Assembly: GCA_001910725.1 (NCBI GenBank)
Contig: MJGA01000001.1
Location: forward strand, 372,001 to 436,000
Origin: Phanerodontia chrysosporium
Lineage: Eukaryota; Basidiomycota; Agaricomycetes; Polyporales; Phanerochaetaceae
Direction of reading: 5' to 3'
Length of the DNA: 64,000 nt
The first letter of the stretch is position 1. Each line of letters starts with the position of its first letter. The position numbers and the translations under genes were made by a program. Positions 53,039 through 63,968 of this stretch are shown piece after piece. The notes beneath the pieces are model-generated. The model was given only the letters and a program-made list of their open reading frames with translations. It was not told where the DNA came from and ran no database searches.

Positions 53039-54454
53039 CTAGCCCAGCACGATATCGAGAGCGGCCTTCATCTCCTCTACAAATGCTTCAGCCAGGCTCT
53101 CCTCGACCGCGCCTTTGCCCCAAGCAAAAGTAACGTTTGTAGACCCCTCCGGAGAGCCTACGACGTTGACCTTCATCGCAGAGCCTTGCACGACATCGCT
53201 TTGCGCAAAGTAGACCTGCTCCAACCGCCACTCCGCACCCTCCTCCGCGGCGACTGGGAACCGCCCGAGGTTCGACAGCACCATGCCCGACTCGCGCTTC
53301 TTCCCGAGCTTGTCCCTGTAGTACGCCTCTGCGGAGCCCGTACGGAGGAGGATGCGCAGCATACCGAGAATTTCGCGCGTCTTCGGGACCTGCTTGTGCA
53401 GGTCCTCACCCGCCTTGCGTGCGACGTCCCATGGGAAGGGTCCTTCGCGGGGAAAAGGGGCGAGGCGACAGAACAGGTGTGCATGCGACACTTGGTCGCA
53501 CAGCGCCAGCGGGGACACGCCCGTGAAACGGCGCAGCGACACCGGGACCTCGACCGCGATGGCCTTCACCTTTGGCGTAAGCTTGCGCTCGGCAAGCAGG
53601 CGGGCAAGCACCCCTGTCATGAGTGCGCAGAGGAAAGCGGTGAGCGTCGTGTTGTGCTCGCGGCAGAGGCGCAGGAGGGCGCTCGTCTGGGAAGGCGGGA
53701 TCGACCAGCAGTGCACAGTGATGTCGAGCGAGGGCACAGTGGGCACGGCGTTGCCTGTCCATGCGCGAAAATACGGCTGTGTCTTCTTTGGCGTGAACAG
53801 GGCATGGGCCATGTGGGCGAATCCCCCTGCAGAGACCGAGATCTTCGTGTACGCCTCGGTGGGGCCGACGGGCGAAGTACCCTCGGGCACCGCGACCGTG
53901 CTGCTGAAGCCTTCCGTAGGTTGTGTGCTGTTCAGCGCGGTCCACAGTGCGGCATGTAGCGCTGGCCCGCTCTGACCGTCTCCGATGCAGTGGTGAAAGG
54001 CGAACACGACCATGCAGCCATTCAGCACCGTGGCTCGCCAAAGGGGCGCAGTCGTTCCTAGCTCGAATGGTCGCTCGAGCTCCGCGCGCAGCAGTCTGTC
54101 CGCAGAGGCTGTCTTGTCCTCGCGGAATTCTACTGCGGTGTCGAGGTCGATTTCGCGAAGACGAACAAAATGGGGTGCGGCTTTGAGCGTCTTACCAGGG
54201 CGAACTTGCACGCCCAACGCCCCGTGCTTCTGAATCATGGCGTGCAGAGCCGGATAGAGCGTTTCCTTTGTCAAATTGTGACCCTCTGCAGAGGTATACT
54301 CCCCGGAGATGGCAACACAGGAGTCGAAGCCTAGCTGGGTGAGCAAGAGGTGATACCGCTCAAGCACACCTGTCAGATGATTAGCACTTGCTGTCAGTAG
54401 AGAGGACTTGCACCGACCCGCGTCCCTGACAACGTCTCCCGCTGGCGTTGACAT
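53039..54454 (-). CDS. Acyltransferase of the HxxxDG (condensation/alcohol acetyltransferase-like) superfamily
   Basis: A CoA-dependent acyltransferase-like protein of about 455-470 residues. The catalytic signature VFAFHHCIGDGQSG sits in the first third. The second half has LCREHNTTLTAFLCALMTG (hinge and second lobe), VPVSLRRFTGV and SGMVLSNLGRFPV, close to the DFGWG-position region, and VTFAWGKGAVEE. The fold fits fungal alcohol O-acetyltransferases and related condensation-like enzymes. The only possible intron is a 48-nt in-frame one near 54420-54372 after MSTPAGDVVRDAG. The frame is otherwise unbroken to TAG 53041-53039. It lies antisense between MFS copies 3 and 4. Acyl acceptor unknown. 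Confidence 0.8.
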   Translation of the reverse strand: MSTPAGDVVRDAGRCKSSLLTASANHLTGVLERYHLLLTQLGFDSCVAISGEYTSAEGHNLTKETLYPALHAMIQKHGALGVQVRPGKTLKAAPHFVRLREIDLDTAVEFREDKTASADRLLRAELERPFELGTTAPLWRATVLNGCMVVFAFHHCIGDGQSGPALHAALWTALNSTQPTEGFSSTVAVPEGTSPVGPTEAYTKISVSAGGFAHMAHALFTPKKTQPYFRAWTGNAVPTVPSLDITVHCWSIPPSQTSALLRLCREHNTTLTAFLCALMTGVLARLLAERKLTPKVKAIAVEVPVSLRRFTGVSPLALCDQVSHAHLFCRLAPFPREGPFPWDVARKAGEDLHKQVPKTREILGMLRILLRTGSAEAYYRDKLGKKRESGMVLSNLGRFPVAAEEGAEWRLEQVYFAQSDVVQGSAMKVNVVGSPEGSTNVTFAWGKGAVEESLAEAFVEEMKAALDIVLG

Positions 54455-55550
54455 GGTCGTTCTCGCGTGAGTGACAGCTCTGCTTGTTCGACGAAATATA
54501 GGAGACTGCGTCCAGGCATTCGGTCGGCAAAGGCGGGCTCCGCGGTCAGAAGCACTGAATTACAGACATCGCTTCTAGGCTTAGACAGTATACGCAGTAG
54601 TCAAACAAGCATGTGCTGATACTTTCTGTTTCCCTCGAAGGAGGTAAATGACCTCTTTGCTAATCTTGCTTACATCGTACGTTCGGCCAGATGTTGTGAC
54701 TGTAGTTTGCATTTACCCGGGACACTTGCAAACAGGCCGTAGATAGTCGTAGCGGCAATACACGAAGCGGCTGCCATCCGTCTCGTCTACATGTGTCGGC
54801 GAGACCTTGAAGGGCGCCTGCATATGTGACCCCACGGTGATGAATCGCCCAGGAAGGGAATATCACTGGCTATCCAGGCGATCTTCAGACGTGCCTTTCT
54901 TCTGTCCTTTCTTCCATCCATAGTCTATCCGGTATGTTTAGGCGACGGTATAGATTTTTGAAGATAGAATGGCGTAGTAACTAACCTCCGTCCACGAGGA
55001 CCACGGCGTGCGTAGACACTGATGGTGAGCAGAGGACAGAGAGCTTGAGCCTTGAAGCTCGAAGCCTGAGGCACAATCACCACTGCTCCTATGAGAGCAG
55101 TGCCAGAAGCTCCATAGCACAGGTCTGAAGGTATGCATTACCAGGAATGGTATGTGTACCAAGAATGAGACCTCGCCATCTCGCCACCAGTGGAGGAGCC
55201 CAACACCCGGACTGCCTCTGTTCAGAATCAAATGTCAACATGCGCGACATACATCGTCTCCATCATCGACACACTACTCACCAGCTTAAGTCCTCTTGGC
55301 GTCCACTCTATACCTCCCCGGGCCGGAGAAGAACCAAATGTGACCACGGTTTCCCCATCACCACGCTACTCATCTGACGACACACAGTGCCCGTGTGACC
55401 ATTCGTGGCAATTCTTCCGAGGCTCCAACAGCACTAGGTGTGTTCCCATCCCATTCCCGTGCAGCACAAAGCTAAGCCCCGCCCATGCAAGCGGCGCAAT
55501 ATAAGACGGCAACCCGCCCTGCCGGGTGAGAGCTCACCTGCAACCTTGCG
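54455..55550. other. Intergenic region between acyltransferase and MFS copy 4
   Basis: Only short frames without motifs on both strands. As a divergent region it should hold both promoters. No TATA box as clear as those elsewhere in the window. Confidence 0.45.
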
Positions 55551-57467
55551 ATGGTGTCCTACATGGAGAAGCCGCGCCCCAACGCGTCGCGCTCGCTCGA
55601 TGAAGACTCGATCAAGTCGCCAGATGTGGAGAAGCTTGGAGTGCAGGTTGACGTTCAGGACGACCCGGACGCCGAGTTTGGCGGCCGGGAGGCGCGACAG
55701 AGGCTCGAGCGCCAGCTTCTGAGGAAACTCGACATGAGAATGTCAATCATGGTGGTCATCTATATCCTGAACTATGTAAGTAGCGCGAATTCGACAGGGT
55801 CTGCGTCTCTCACATTGACGTCAACTTAGGTCGACCGTAACAACGCAGGGTTAGTTACTCCCGAGGTAGCCTCTGTCTTGCTAACGCCAAGTACAGTGCA
55901 GCCCGATTGCGAGGTCTAGAGTCGGATTTGCATCTGACAGGACAGGACTTTCCGACCCTGCTGTCAATCCTCTATGTGGGATATATCCTGATGCAAATTC
56001 CATCGTAAGTGTCAGGCGCAAGCATCGTCTATACTATGCACTGACCGCGCGAATAGCAACATGCTTCTGAATTACTTGGGCAAGCCGTCGTTGCAGTTGC
56101 CAATATGTATGATGATCTGGGGGATGATGTCTGTTCTTACAGGTAAGTAATGATGATAAACCCCGCGGAATGAGCACAACTAACCGGTTTCCCTGAGGTG
56201 TGACCACGAAGTACGCACACCGATAAGATCGAGAGGAATACAACACTAACTATCTCCCCGTAGTTTCGTCGGCGCATTGTTGACTCGATTCTTCCTTGGT
56301 TTCGTCGAGGCGGCTTTCTTCCCCGGCGCCCTCTTCCTCCTCTCGAAGTGGTACAAACGCGACGAGCTCGGGCTGCGGACCGCAATCCTGTACTGCGGCA
56401 ACATCATCAGCAACGCGTTTGGCTCCCTGCTCGCGTCGGGCATCCTTGACGGCATGGACGGCAAGCTCGGGCGCGTCGCGTGGCGCTGGCTCTTCTACAT
56501 CGAGGGCGCGCTCACAATCTTCGTCGCGTTCTGCGCAATCTTCATCCTGCCGGACTTTCCGGCGACGACGCGCCGGCGCTGGTTGAGCGAGGAGGAGCGA
56601 AGGCTGGCGATGCGCCGCATGGAAGAGGACGTCGGCGTCGGCGACGAGGCGGAGACGGAGGTGACGCAGATGCAGGGGCTCGTCATGGCGCTGAAGGACT
56701 GGAAGATGTGGGTCATGGCCCTCGCCATGACGTCGCAGGTCGTCTGCCTCTCCTTCAACGCGTACTTTCCAACGTTGTCTGCGACTATGGGGTTCAACAC
56801 GACCGTCAGTCTTCTGCTGTGTGCCCCGCCGTTCGCTTGGACAGCGCTGGAGGCGTTCATCGTTTCGCGGTAAGCCGTACGCTCAGGAAAAATGGCAGTC
56901 CTAACAACGTGCGTTTAGTCACTCTGACAAGCACAAGGAGCGGTTCTGGCACATTTGCATACCATTTATGGTCGGCTTGGTAGGCTTCATCATCGCTATA
57001 TCCACGATGAACACGGCTGCAAGATACGTTTCACTGTGAGTACCAAGCCTCTGGCCATGTACCCATGCTTACGAACGCCTTGCTTCAGGTTTATGATGGC
57101 ACAATGTTACGCTGGCTTCGTCTGCCTGTACGCGTGGGTGAGCAACACCTTCGCGAGACCTCCAGCGAAGCGCGCAGTCGCAGTGGCGTTCGTCAACGCT
57201 TTCTCGCAGCTTGGAAATGTGGCTGGATCGTAAGTCATAGCAGAGCAGCATGGCTAAAATATCTGACTAAAATGTCGCGTTAGTTACGTTTGGCCCAGCA
57301 TGTGGGGGCCGACTTACACAAATTCGTATGCAATTTGTATCTCGACTGGCGGCTTCTCTATCCTTTTGCTGGCGTTCATGAAGGTCCATCTCGAAAGGAA
57401 GAATAAGAAGATGGACGCACTTAAGGACGGAGATCCTAGGAAGAAGACATGGAGATACCTCTCATGA
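55551..57467 (+). CDS. MFS transporter 4 (allantoate permease type)
   Basis: Fourth member of the array: MSIMVVIYILNYVDRNNAG, ILYVGYILMQIPSNMLLN, RFFLGFVEAAFFPGALFLLSK, NIISNAFGSLLASGIL, WRWLFYIEGALTIFVAFC, FPTLSATMGFN and NTFARPPAKRAVAVAFVN, ending KKTWRYLS. Introns at NY|VD, NAG|AAR, IPS|N, both sides of the 13-nt microexon GTGTGACCACGAA, VSR|HSD, VSL|FMM and a copy-specific one at AGS|YVW. No frame break. Most similar to copy 1 in sequence (VTTNFVGALL, DVGVGDEAE) but with the ancestral-looking intron set. ATG 55563 is a second possible start. Substrate unknown. Confidence 0.9.
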
Positions 57468-57848
57468 GAGTAGACCGATTTGTCGGTAGCTAGCCGCATG
57501 CATATATAATCTGCCTGTCTCAATATCCCGATTGTGAATATCCTGGCCGGCAAGCTACATGATGAGTGGAAATAAGGAGCTGAGACTCTGGACTGAAATT
57601 GTACCTGATTAGCGAATTCCAATCAATAGAGTGAGTCACTTACAAGACCTACATATGTGTCATACCCAGTGTCGTGAGCCTTGGAAAACGGGTATCTGGT
57701 CCTAATCCTAAACTACCAACATAGGCAGACTTTAGCGAGAAATATGCAGGCTTTGCAGCGTCGACTATCACATGCTTGTACAACAGAGAGCATTGGATTT
57801 GAGCAAAACAACGGAAATGACAGCTCGTCATACTGAACATACACGCTC
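57468..57848. other. Spacer between MFS copy 4 and the snRNP gene
   Basis: Convergent 3' ends meet here. No coding signal; it should contain both polyadenylation regions. Confidence 0.5.
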
Positions 57849-58819
57849 CTAGATATAGTTGACCGACATCACCCAGCCTCTCTTCAGGGCGAAGCCGTCA
57901 AGTGCTTCTTTCGCCACCGACGCCATGTCGGGTGAGTCGAAGAGGACTTGGGCCATCTTGCACTTTTGCCCGGTAGCATTTGGTGTGGGTGACGGTACCA
58001 CATGTGTGGATATGAAACCTTGGTACCTGGGAGGTTGCTCGTCAGTGCGTGGGAGCATACCGAACAAGATGACGACTCACTGTTGGAACAACACCGAGAG
58101 GACATCGTCCGTGACCTCCATCGGCAGATTTGTACACAGTAACCTGGCTGAGGGCTGTTGTACCACTGGGGGTGCAGCGCCTGCGACCTGACGTCAGATG
58201 CCGGTGCCGTTATAAGACGAAAGCTTAGCATACCGGGAGCTTTGTCCTTTGTGCCGGACTCTTCGTCATCCTCAATCTCCATCTCCTCGCCATCGTCGTC
58301 ATCTACCCGCTCACGCTTTGGCTCCCTCGCGTCTTCGTCCATCTTGTCGTCCCTGCCACGCTTCTCGCCACTGAGAACGCCATTGCCGAGCCGCGCGGCA
58401 GTCTCGCGGGCGTGCACAGACGTTGGTGGGACAAAGTTGGGGTCTTCCTTCTTCATGGTTGCATATGACTTCTGCTTGGCGTACTCGATATGCTATACAC
58501 AGCGGGACGTGCCATACGCACGAGACTTGTTCACATCAATGACTTCCCAAGAGGACGCTTCAACGAGCCGGAAGCGCACCATCGGTTTATCGTAGAAGAC
58601 GAAGCCCTCGCATGCGCGCAGCGCAGCGGTCGCCCCTGCGAGGTCGCTGAAGACTACGAAGGCCTGACCCCGCATTTTTTGGGTCTTGAGCGCGACGACG
58701 TCGATGACACGGCCATAGGTGGTGAAGAGCACGTAGAGCTGGTGGCGGAGCTCCTCCTTGTTGACCTTGTCGTTGAGGTTTTTGATGTAGAGCGTGGCCT
58801 GGGGCTGTGTGGAGGACAT
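57849..58819 (-). CDS. U1A/U2B''-type spliceosomal RRM protein
   Basis: Binds a stem-loop of U1 or U2 snRNA in the spliceosome. ATG 58819 starts MSSTQPQATLYIKNLNDKV. The first RRM shows RNP2 (TLYIKNLND) and RNP1 (RGQAFVVFSD), then GFVFYDKPMHIEYAKQKSY across an intron, as in the snf/U1A/U2B'' family. A charged linker (DGEEMEIEDDEESG) leads to a second, weaker RRM (LCTNLPMEVTDD, KMAQVLFDSPDMASVAKEAL) and the C-terminus WVMSVNYI before TAG 57851-57849. Introns at about 58575-58500, 58233-58185 and 58080-58030 restore the frame. U2B'' is the better fit by length and tail, but U1A cannot be excluded. Confidence 0.88.
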
Positions 58820-59257
58820 GGTCGGGGACGGCAAGGCAGACGACCTCGCGGTTGGCGTTCAGCCAAGGCTTGCCCATATTGGGGCAGCTACGGCGGAGGA
58901 TTCCCACGGTCATTGGCAGTGTTATTTTTCCTTTCAAGCACACGTTCTCGAGGAAGCGGCCTCACTCGAGACGTGGCATGGCGATGGGATTAATTATCTA
59001 TTCGAGGTCTCTTTCATCCTCCACCTGCCTCCAGCATCCGTCGCCCCCGGTGCTGCCTCTCTCGCCCACCGTCCGTTGGTAAGCGTTCTGACAGGCGCGC
59101 GGTATACTCGCAGTGGGCTGATTCTGCGTCCCTCAGAGGCTGTTCGCACTCGTCCACCACGTCGGCAACGCATTGCACGTCCCCCGACCCTCCCAAAAAC
59201 ACACGCCATCCGCGGCGAGCCCGTCTATGATATTTTGACGCGCCTAACGAACCTACC

Positions 59258-60576
59258 ATGGTCATGAACACTACTCTGGTGCCCCAATGGCTCCCGTCCT
59301 TTCTCACACCCTTCGTCACTCTCTCTTACCCTACTAGCCCGCCGGCCACACCAGACTCGTTCAAGGACTCAGCCTACTACAACGGCGGCCTCCTCGATGG
59401 CTGCCTCATAATTACCTGCATCGCGGTCATGGCCGTGCTGCGCGACGCGTTCCGTCTGGGCGTGTTCGAGCCGTTCGCGCGGTGGTATCTGACGCGTGAG
59501 CTGCTCATGAACAAGGCGAAGGAGAACGGGCACGCGAATGGAGATGCGAAGAAGGGGCCGAAGAGCAATGGTTCGTACAATGGACACGCACACCCGGTGG
59601 ACGAGCCTGTCATCACAAAGCGGGAGGCACGCAGGCTGCGGCACGGCGTGATACGCTTCGCGGAGCAGGGCTGGTCCGTGGTGTATTACACCCTGCAGTG
59701 GCTGCACGGCTTGGTGAGCATGCCAGCTGTCTGTCGTCGTACCAGTCTAACCATGTGCGTCTAGTACATCCACCGAAATCTCCCGACGTCCGTGCTGAAC
59801 CCTGTGGATGTCTGGGTGGGTTATCCCCACATCCCCCTGGCGGGCCCACTCAAGTTCTATTATTTAACACAATGCGCCTTCTACCTGCACCAAGTCCTCA
59901 TCCTTAATGCCGAGGCGCGTCGCAAGGACCACTGGCAGATGATGACCCACCACGTCATAACGGTCGCGCTCATGTTTGGCAGCTACTCCTACCACTACAC
60001 GCGTGTCGGATGCCTAGTTATGATGCTCATGGATCTTTGCGACATCTTCCTCCCTGTATGTCGTCTGCTCAGCGTTCTGCGGCGCATCACTGACAGAGAT
60101 TACTTTAGCTCGCCAAAATGTTCCGCTACCTTGGCTTCTCCACGTGCTGCGACGTGACTTTCGTCGTGTTCATGGTCTCCTGGTTTGTGACAAGACACTT
60201 CCTTTCCTCTTCGTCATCAAGTCCGCGTGGTACGACGCTCCTAGAATAATCCCACCCGTTTGGGATCCATCCCGCGGCCACTTCATGACCCCGGGCGTGC
60301 TCATGGGTTTCAATCTTATGTTGATCTCATTACAGGTACAGTATCTAGCTCCCGTAGCTCCGCTTGGTACTCAACGCGTATTACACAGATCCTACAGCTC
60401 ATTTGGTTCTGGATGATCTGCCGCATCGCATACCGCGTTGTCATGGGCCAAGGAGCAGAAGACACGCGTAGTGATAGCGAAGAGTGCGTCGTTACCTCTT
60501 CCCAACTAGCCTTCCGCTAATGATTTTCCTTAGCGACGGCACGGACGAGAACAACGAGGTAAAGAAGGAGCGGTAG
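59258..60576 (+). CDS. LAG1: Ceramide synthase, TLC domain (LAG1/LAC1 type)
   Basis: ER membrane enzyme joining a very-long-chain acyl-CoA to a sphingoid base. ATG 59258 opens MVMNTTLVPQWLPSFL. The TLC domain contains the Lag1 motif MMTHHVITVALMFGSYSYHY (catalytic His-His) followed by MLMDLCDIFLPLAKMFRYLG, and the later WDPSRGHFMTPGVLMGFN. Several hydrophobic spans precede and follow, and the tail is acidic with KKER at the end, before TAG 60574-60576. Introns are GT-AG (after LHGL, after IFLP, after ISLQ, after SDSEE). Near 60203 one T seems lost (CTTTCC for CTTTTCC), breaking the frame between VTRHFL and FLFVIKSAWY. Divergent from the snRNP gene, 438 bp apart. Confidence 0.9.
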
Positions 60577-60917
60577 ACTAGAGCGGCGTATAGAGCCACA
60601 CCGTCCGCCACGCTCCCCCCTGTAAATGCGCCCGGAGCGCAAACGGTGCTAGTGCTTGATCTTCACCCTATGTATCACAACTCGCATTAGCCCTCCTAAT
60701 CAGTGCTCTACCGCATTGCGCATATATGCATGCACAGTTCCCTTTCACTCTACATCTCAGCCCGAGGCATATCTCGCACGGCACATAATTTCCAAATACA
60801 ATTACACCAGAGGAGCCACGAACAGCGCGTAGACGCATCTATTTTACAAGGGAAGGGCATAGAGGAAGATCGAAGAGTCCATAGGAAGAGATCCAACTGT
60901 CGTAGTAGAGTCATGAC

Positions 60918-62907
60918 TTAGAAGAGGAACGAACGGCCGAGCGACGCGGCATGAAGCGCGCGAGAGCGCATGTCACGACCGTCCCTGACCTGCTCCTCGT
61001 CGGGACCAGCACCGACCGGCATCTCGCCGGGCATCTGCGTGCGGCGCTGGATGCGGCTGTACGAGGCGTCGACGGGGCCCGCAACCCAGATGCGCTCGGA
61101 CGGCTGCTCGAAGCGGCGCGCGTCGACGCGCGGCGGCTCGTCCCTCGTCGGCGGGCGCGGCGCGCCGACCGTCCACGCGCCAGGCACGTTCTCGAGCCCG
61201 TCGTTCTGCAGCTCAGGCTCATTCGTGTTGAGCTGCTTGCGCAGCGCCGTGATCTGCGACTTGATCTCCTCCTCGAAGGTCGGCTTCTCGTCGGGCTCGT
61301 AGCCGGCCAGCGTGACAAGGGCCGAGACGCTGTGTGGAGTTCAGATGTGTGTCATGCTGGGGAGAGGTATGGACCTACAATGCCTCCTTGAGGAAAGCGA
61401 AGCTAAACTTGTCGGTCATGTCGACGATCTCGTCCGCAAGGCTCTCGGGGAAGTCGATCTCCTTGTTGCCTGCCAGCTTATGCTGCCAGTACTGCACGTA
61501 GAGCTTCCGCTCCGCAGCGGTAGGATTATCGAATTTGCTGTAAGACGCCACATAAGGCAAATTCAAACTGCGTAGAGCGCAAGCACTTACAACTTCCGGT
61601 CGAATCGACTGGGCCTCGAGCTCAGAGCCGGATCGATATTCTTCAGGTGGTTTGTCGTGCCAACAACGAGAAGACCATCGTTGCTATCGAGACCGTCGAG
61701 CTGGTTCAAGAAGAACGAACGGTTCATGGGCGTGATCAGGGCGTCGAGATCCTCAAGGATGAGTACACAGGGCGCCATGCGGCGCGCGTGCTCGAACACA
61801 TCGACCATCGCGCCTTCCTCACCCTTCCAGCTGCGGAAAGAGCGCACGTACAAGGGCGCGTAGTTGTTCGCGTCGGCCTGCTTCATGATCGCCTTCAAAC
61901 TAATCGTCTTGCCATTACCCGGCGGGCCGTGCATGATGATACCGCGCTGTGACAACTGTTATTAACAATCGCAGGACTATGCGACGTGGATGTTCACCTT
62001 CCAGGGAATCCCAAGGTCGTGGTACATGTCCTCGGATTCGAAGAATCCGAAGACGTCCTTCTGCAGCCTTTCCTTGAACTCGGAGTCCAGGATGACATCG
62101 TCCCAGTTCGCCTTCTGGACCTCCTGCCACAGCTTCGCGTCCTTCTGCCAGAAGCCGCTATCGAAGACGAAGATCTCGCTGTGCAAGGAGTTGGTATAAC
62201 TGCCGGCAGCGGACAGGAGAGCCCGAGCAGGCTCCTCTGGACCGTCGAAAATAATAAAGTTCTGAAGGCTTTCGAAGGAGCCGTGCAGGAACTGCATGCA
62301 CAAGTTGAGCATCTAAGGCATCCAGATTCTCGTAGGACATATACACACCTGCATCGTATAGTAGATGTACGTCCAGTTCTGGAAATGACAGGTGAGTATG
62401 ACATACGTAATGCAGCACTTTTCTTACCTCCCAGGTGACCTTGAAGGCACCAAAGCGGACACTGTTGACGAGCACACCAGCGTTCTCACCCATGCGACGG
62501 GCCAGAGGGAAGAACATGGCGTTGGTGATCATGTCCGGCGGAGAGATAGGCTCAGCCGAGGCCTTGGGAAAGCCCAAGACGTCGATGCCCCAGGTGAAGG
62601 GCACGATGGAGCACTTGGGGTAGATCTCGCGTAGCTTGCGCACGCTGCATGCGCTCGGTGAGCTCGAACGCGGTGCTCATTACCGCGTCTACTCACGCGA
62701 AACCGACCGGATCCTCGAACTTGGCGTTGCCTACGGAGGGCTACAGGTCAGCACACGAGGCAGCGCGAGACAGGCCACGCGTACCATGGTCGAACCAGGG
62801 CCCGTAAAGGGGGTCCTTTCCTGCGGGAGGGCAGACGGGCGAGAGAAGTCCTCCTCGCGGGTGCTGATCACGACGAAGGCGTCGCTATTGCTGCGCTGGA
62901 AAGACAT
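60918..62907 (-). CDS. AAA family ATPase
   Basis: A single AAA module: Walker A GPPGNGKT, Walker B CVLILEDLD, sensor/arginine-finger stretch NIDPALSSRPSRFDRKL, and the C-terminal lid (FPESLADEIVDMTDKFSF). Upstream is a domain with KVTWENWTYIYYTMQ and HSEIFVFDSGFWQKDAKLW, then IPWKRGIIMHGPPG. The layout resembles Bcs1-like and other small fungal AAA proteins, but without a clear membrane span I leave the subfamily open. The tail is Pro/Arg-rich and ends LGRSFLF before TAA 60920-60918. The 5' end is uncertain: the first in-frame ATG in the open exon is 62907, and the frame is open further upstream without ATG. One base appears missing near 62826 (before GKDPLYGPWFDHG). Confidence 0.83.
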
Positions 62908-63159
62908 GTCTGAGTATGTGAGCTCGCCGTGGTGGTGGTTCGAGGTCAAGGAGCAAACGAGGCGGGCTGCGGAAACCGTGCAAGGCAGCAGCCGCTGTCA
63001 CGACCGCCCGCTTTGGGGGCGGAACGTGGGAGTGCGGGGTACGCAGGCGCCCTCCTCGCTTAGCGCTGATGGGCGCGCGCCCACGAGGCGGGACCGGCAT
63101 CCGCCGAGGGCGAGGATTTCTGAGTTTGCGCGTCTACACAGTCCCCTTCGTCGGCCACC

Positions 63160-63968
63160 ATGTCCTCCTCCTCGTCGCGCACGTCGACGTTCCTCACCGT
63201 CGCCGGCGTCACCGTCCTTGGCGGCTTCCTTGCCTACGCCGTATACTTTGACTACAAGCGGAGACACGATGCTGAATTCCGCAAGAAACTACGTGAGTGC
63301 CAGACACACACTCGCCAAGGCGCGCAGCATCACTCATCTGGTTCGTCTTTCTCAGGGAAGGACAAAAAGCGCGCAGAAAAGGCTACGACCTCCTCTGCGG
63401 GCGCAGCACCTCTCTCCACCGGTGCCCGCGATGAGGAGTTGAAGGCCGCTTTGGCCAAAATTCGTGCCGAACCTTTGCCGGAGGGCACTGGCGGAAAGGA
63501 GCAGTACTTCATGGCCCAGGCTAGTTTGGGAGAGCAACTTTGCACACAAGGTGCGCAACACGTCACAATCACCCTCTACCTGCTATTCTCATGTCATTCG
63601 TAACCAGGTCCTGCCTTCGCTGTACCCGCAGCACTCGCATTCTACAGGGCACTTCGCGTCTACCCGTCGCCCGTTGAGCTCATCATGCTGTACCAGTCTT
63701 CGCTTCCTCCTGAGGTCTTTGCTGTAAGTCACGTTGCTGGTTTCATGTTGATTCCAGAGACTGATAATCGGTTCAGATCATCCTGCAACTTACTAATTTG
63801 GACGTGAGTGATACTTCCTCCTCTGAAAAGGAAGAAGGGGCAGAGGAGGCCCAGCAGGTAGAGGAGCAGGAGCAGGAGACCAGCCCAGAGAGGACTGGTC
63901 CTCCCTCAGAAGCTTCGTCCCAAGACTGGGACAAGCTCACAGACCCAGGCAGCCAACCTGGATTGTAG
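63160..63968 (+). CDS. TOM20: TOM20 mitochondrial import receptor subunit
   Basis: Outer-membrane receptor that binds presequences and passes them to the TOM pore. ATG 63160 starts with a short Ser-rich head, then one N-terminal anchor (FLTVAGVTVLGGFLAYAVYF) followed by the basic DYKRRHDAEFRKKLRKDKKR. The cytosolic TPR-like domain has YFMAQASLGEQL, PAFAVPAALAFYRALRVYP and PPEVFAIILQLTNLDV. An acidic tail rich in Glu (EEGAEEAQQVEEQEQE) ends SQPGL before TAG 63966-63968. Introns 63293-63355, 63551-63607 and 63724-63776 are GT-AG and in phase. Divergent from the AAA ATPase about 250 bp away, so the two may share control elements. Confidence 0.93.

Noticed and set aside
45763..57467. A secondary-metabolite gene cluster
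   Set aside because: Transporters plus one acyltransferase are present, but no synthase, P450, methyltransferase or pathway regulator is seen. The RING gene and neighbours are housekeeping.
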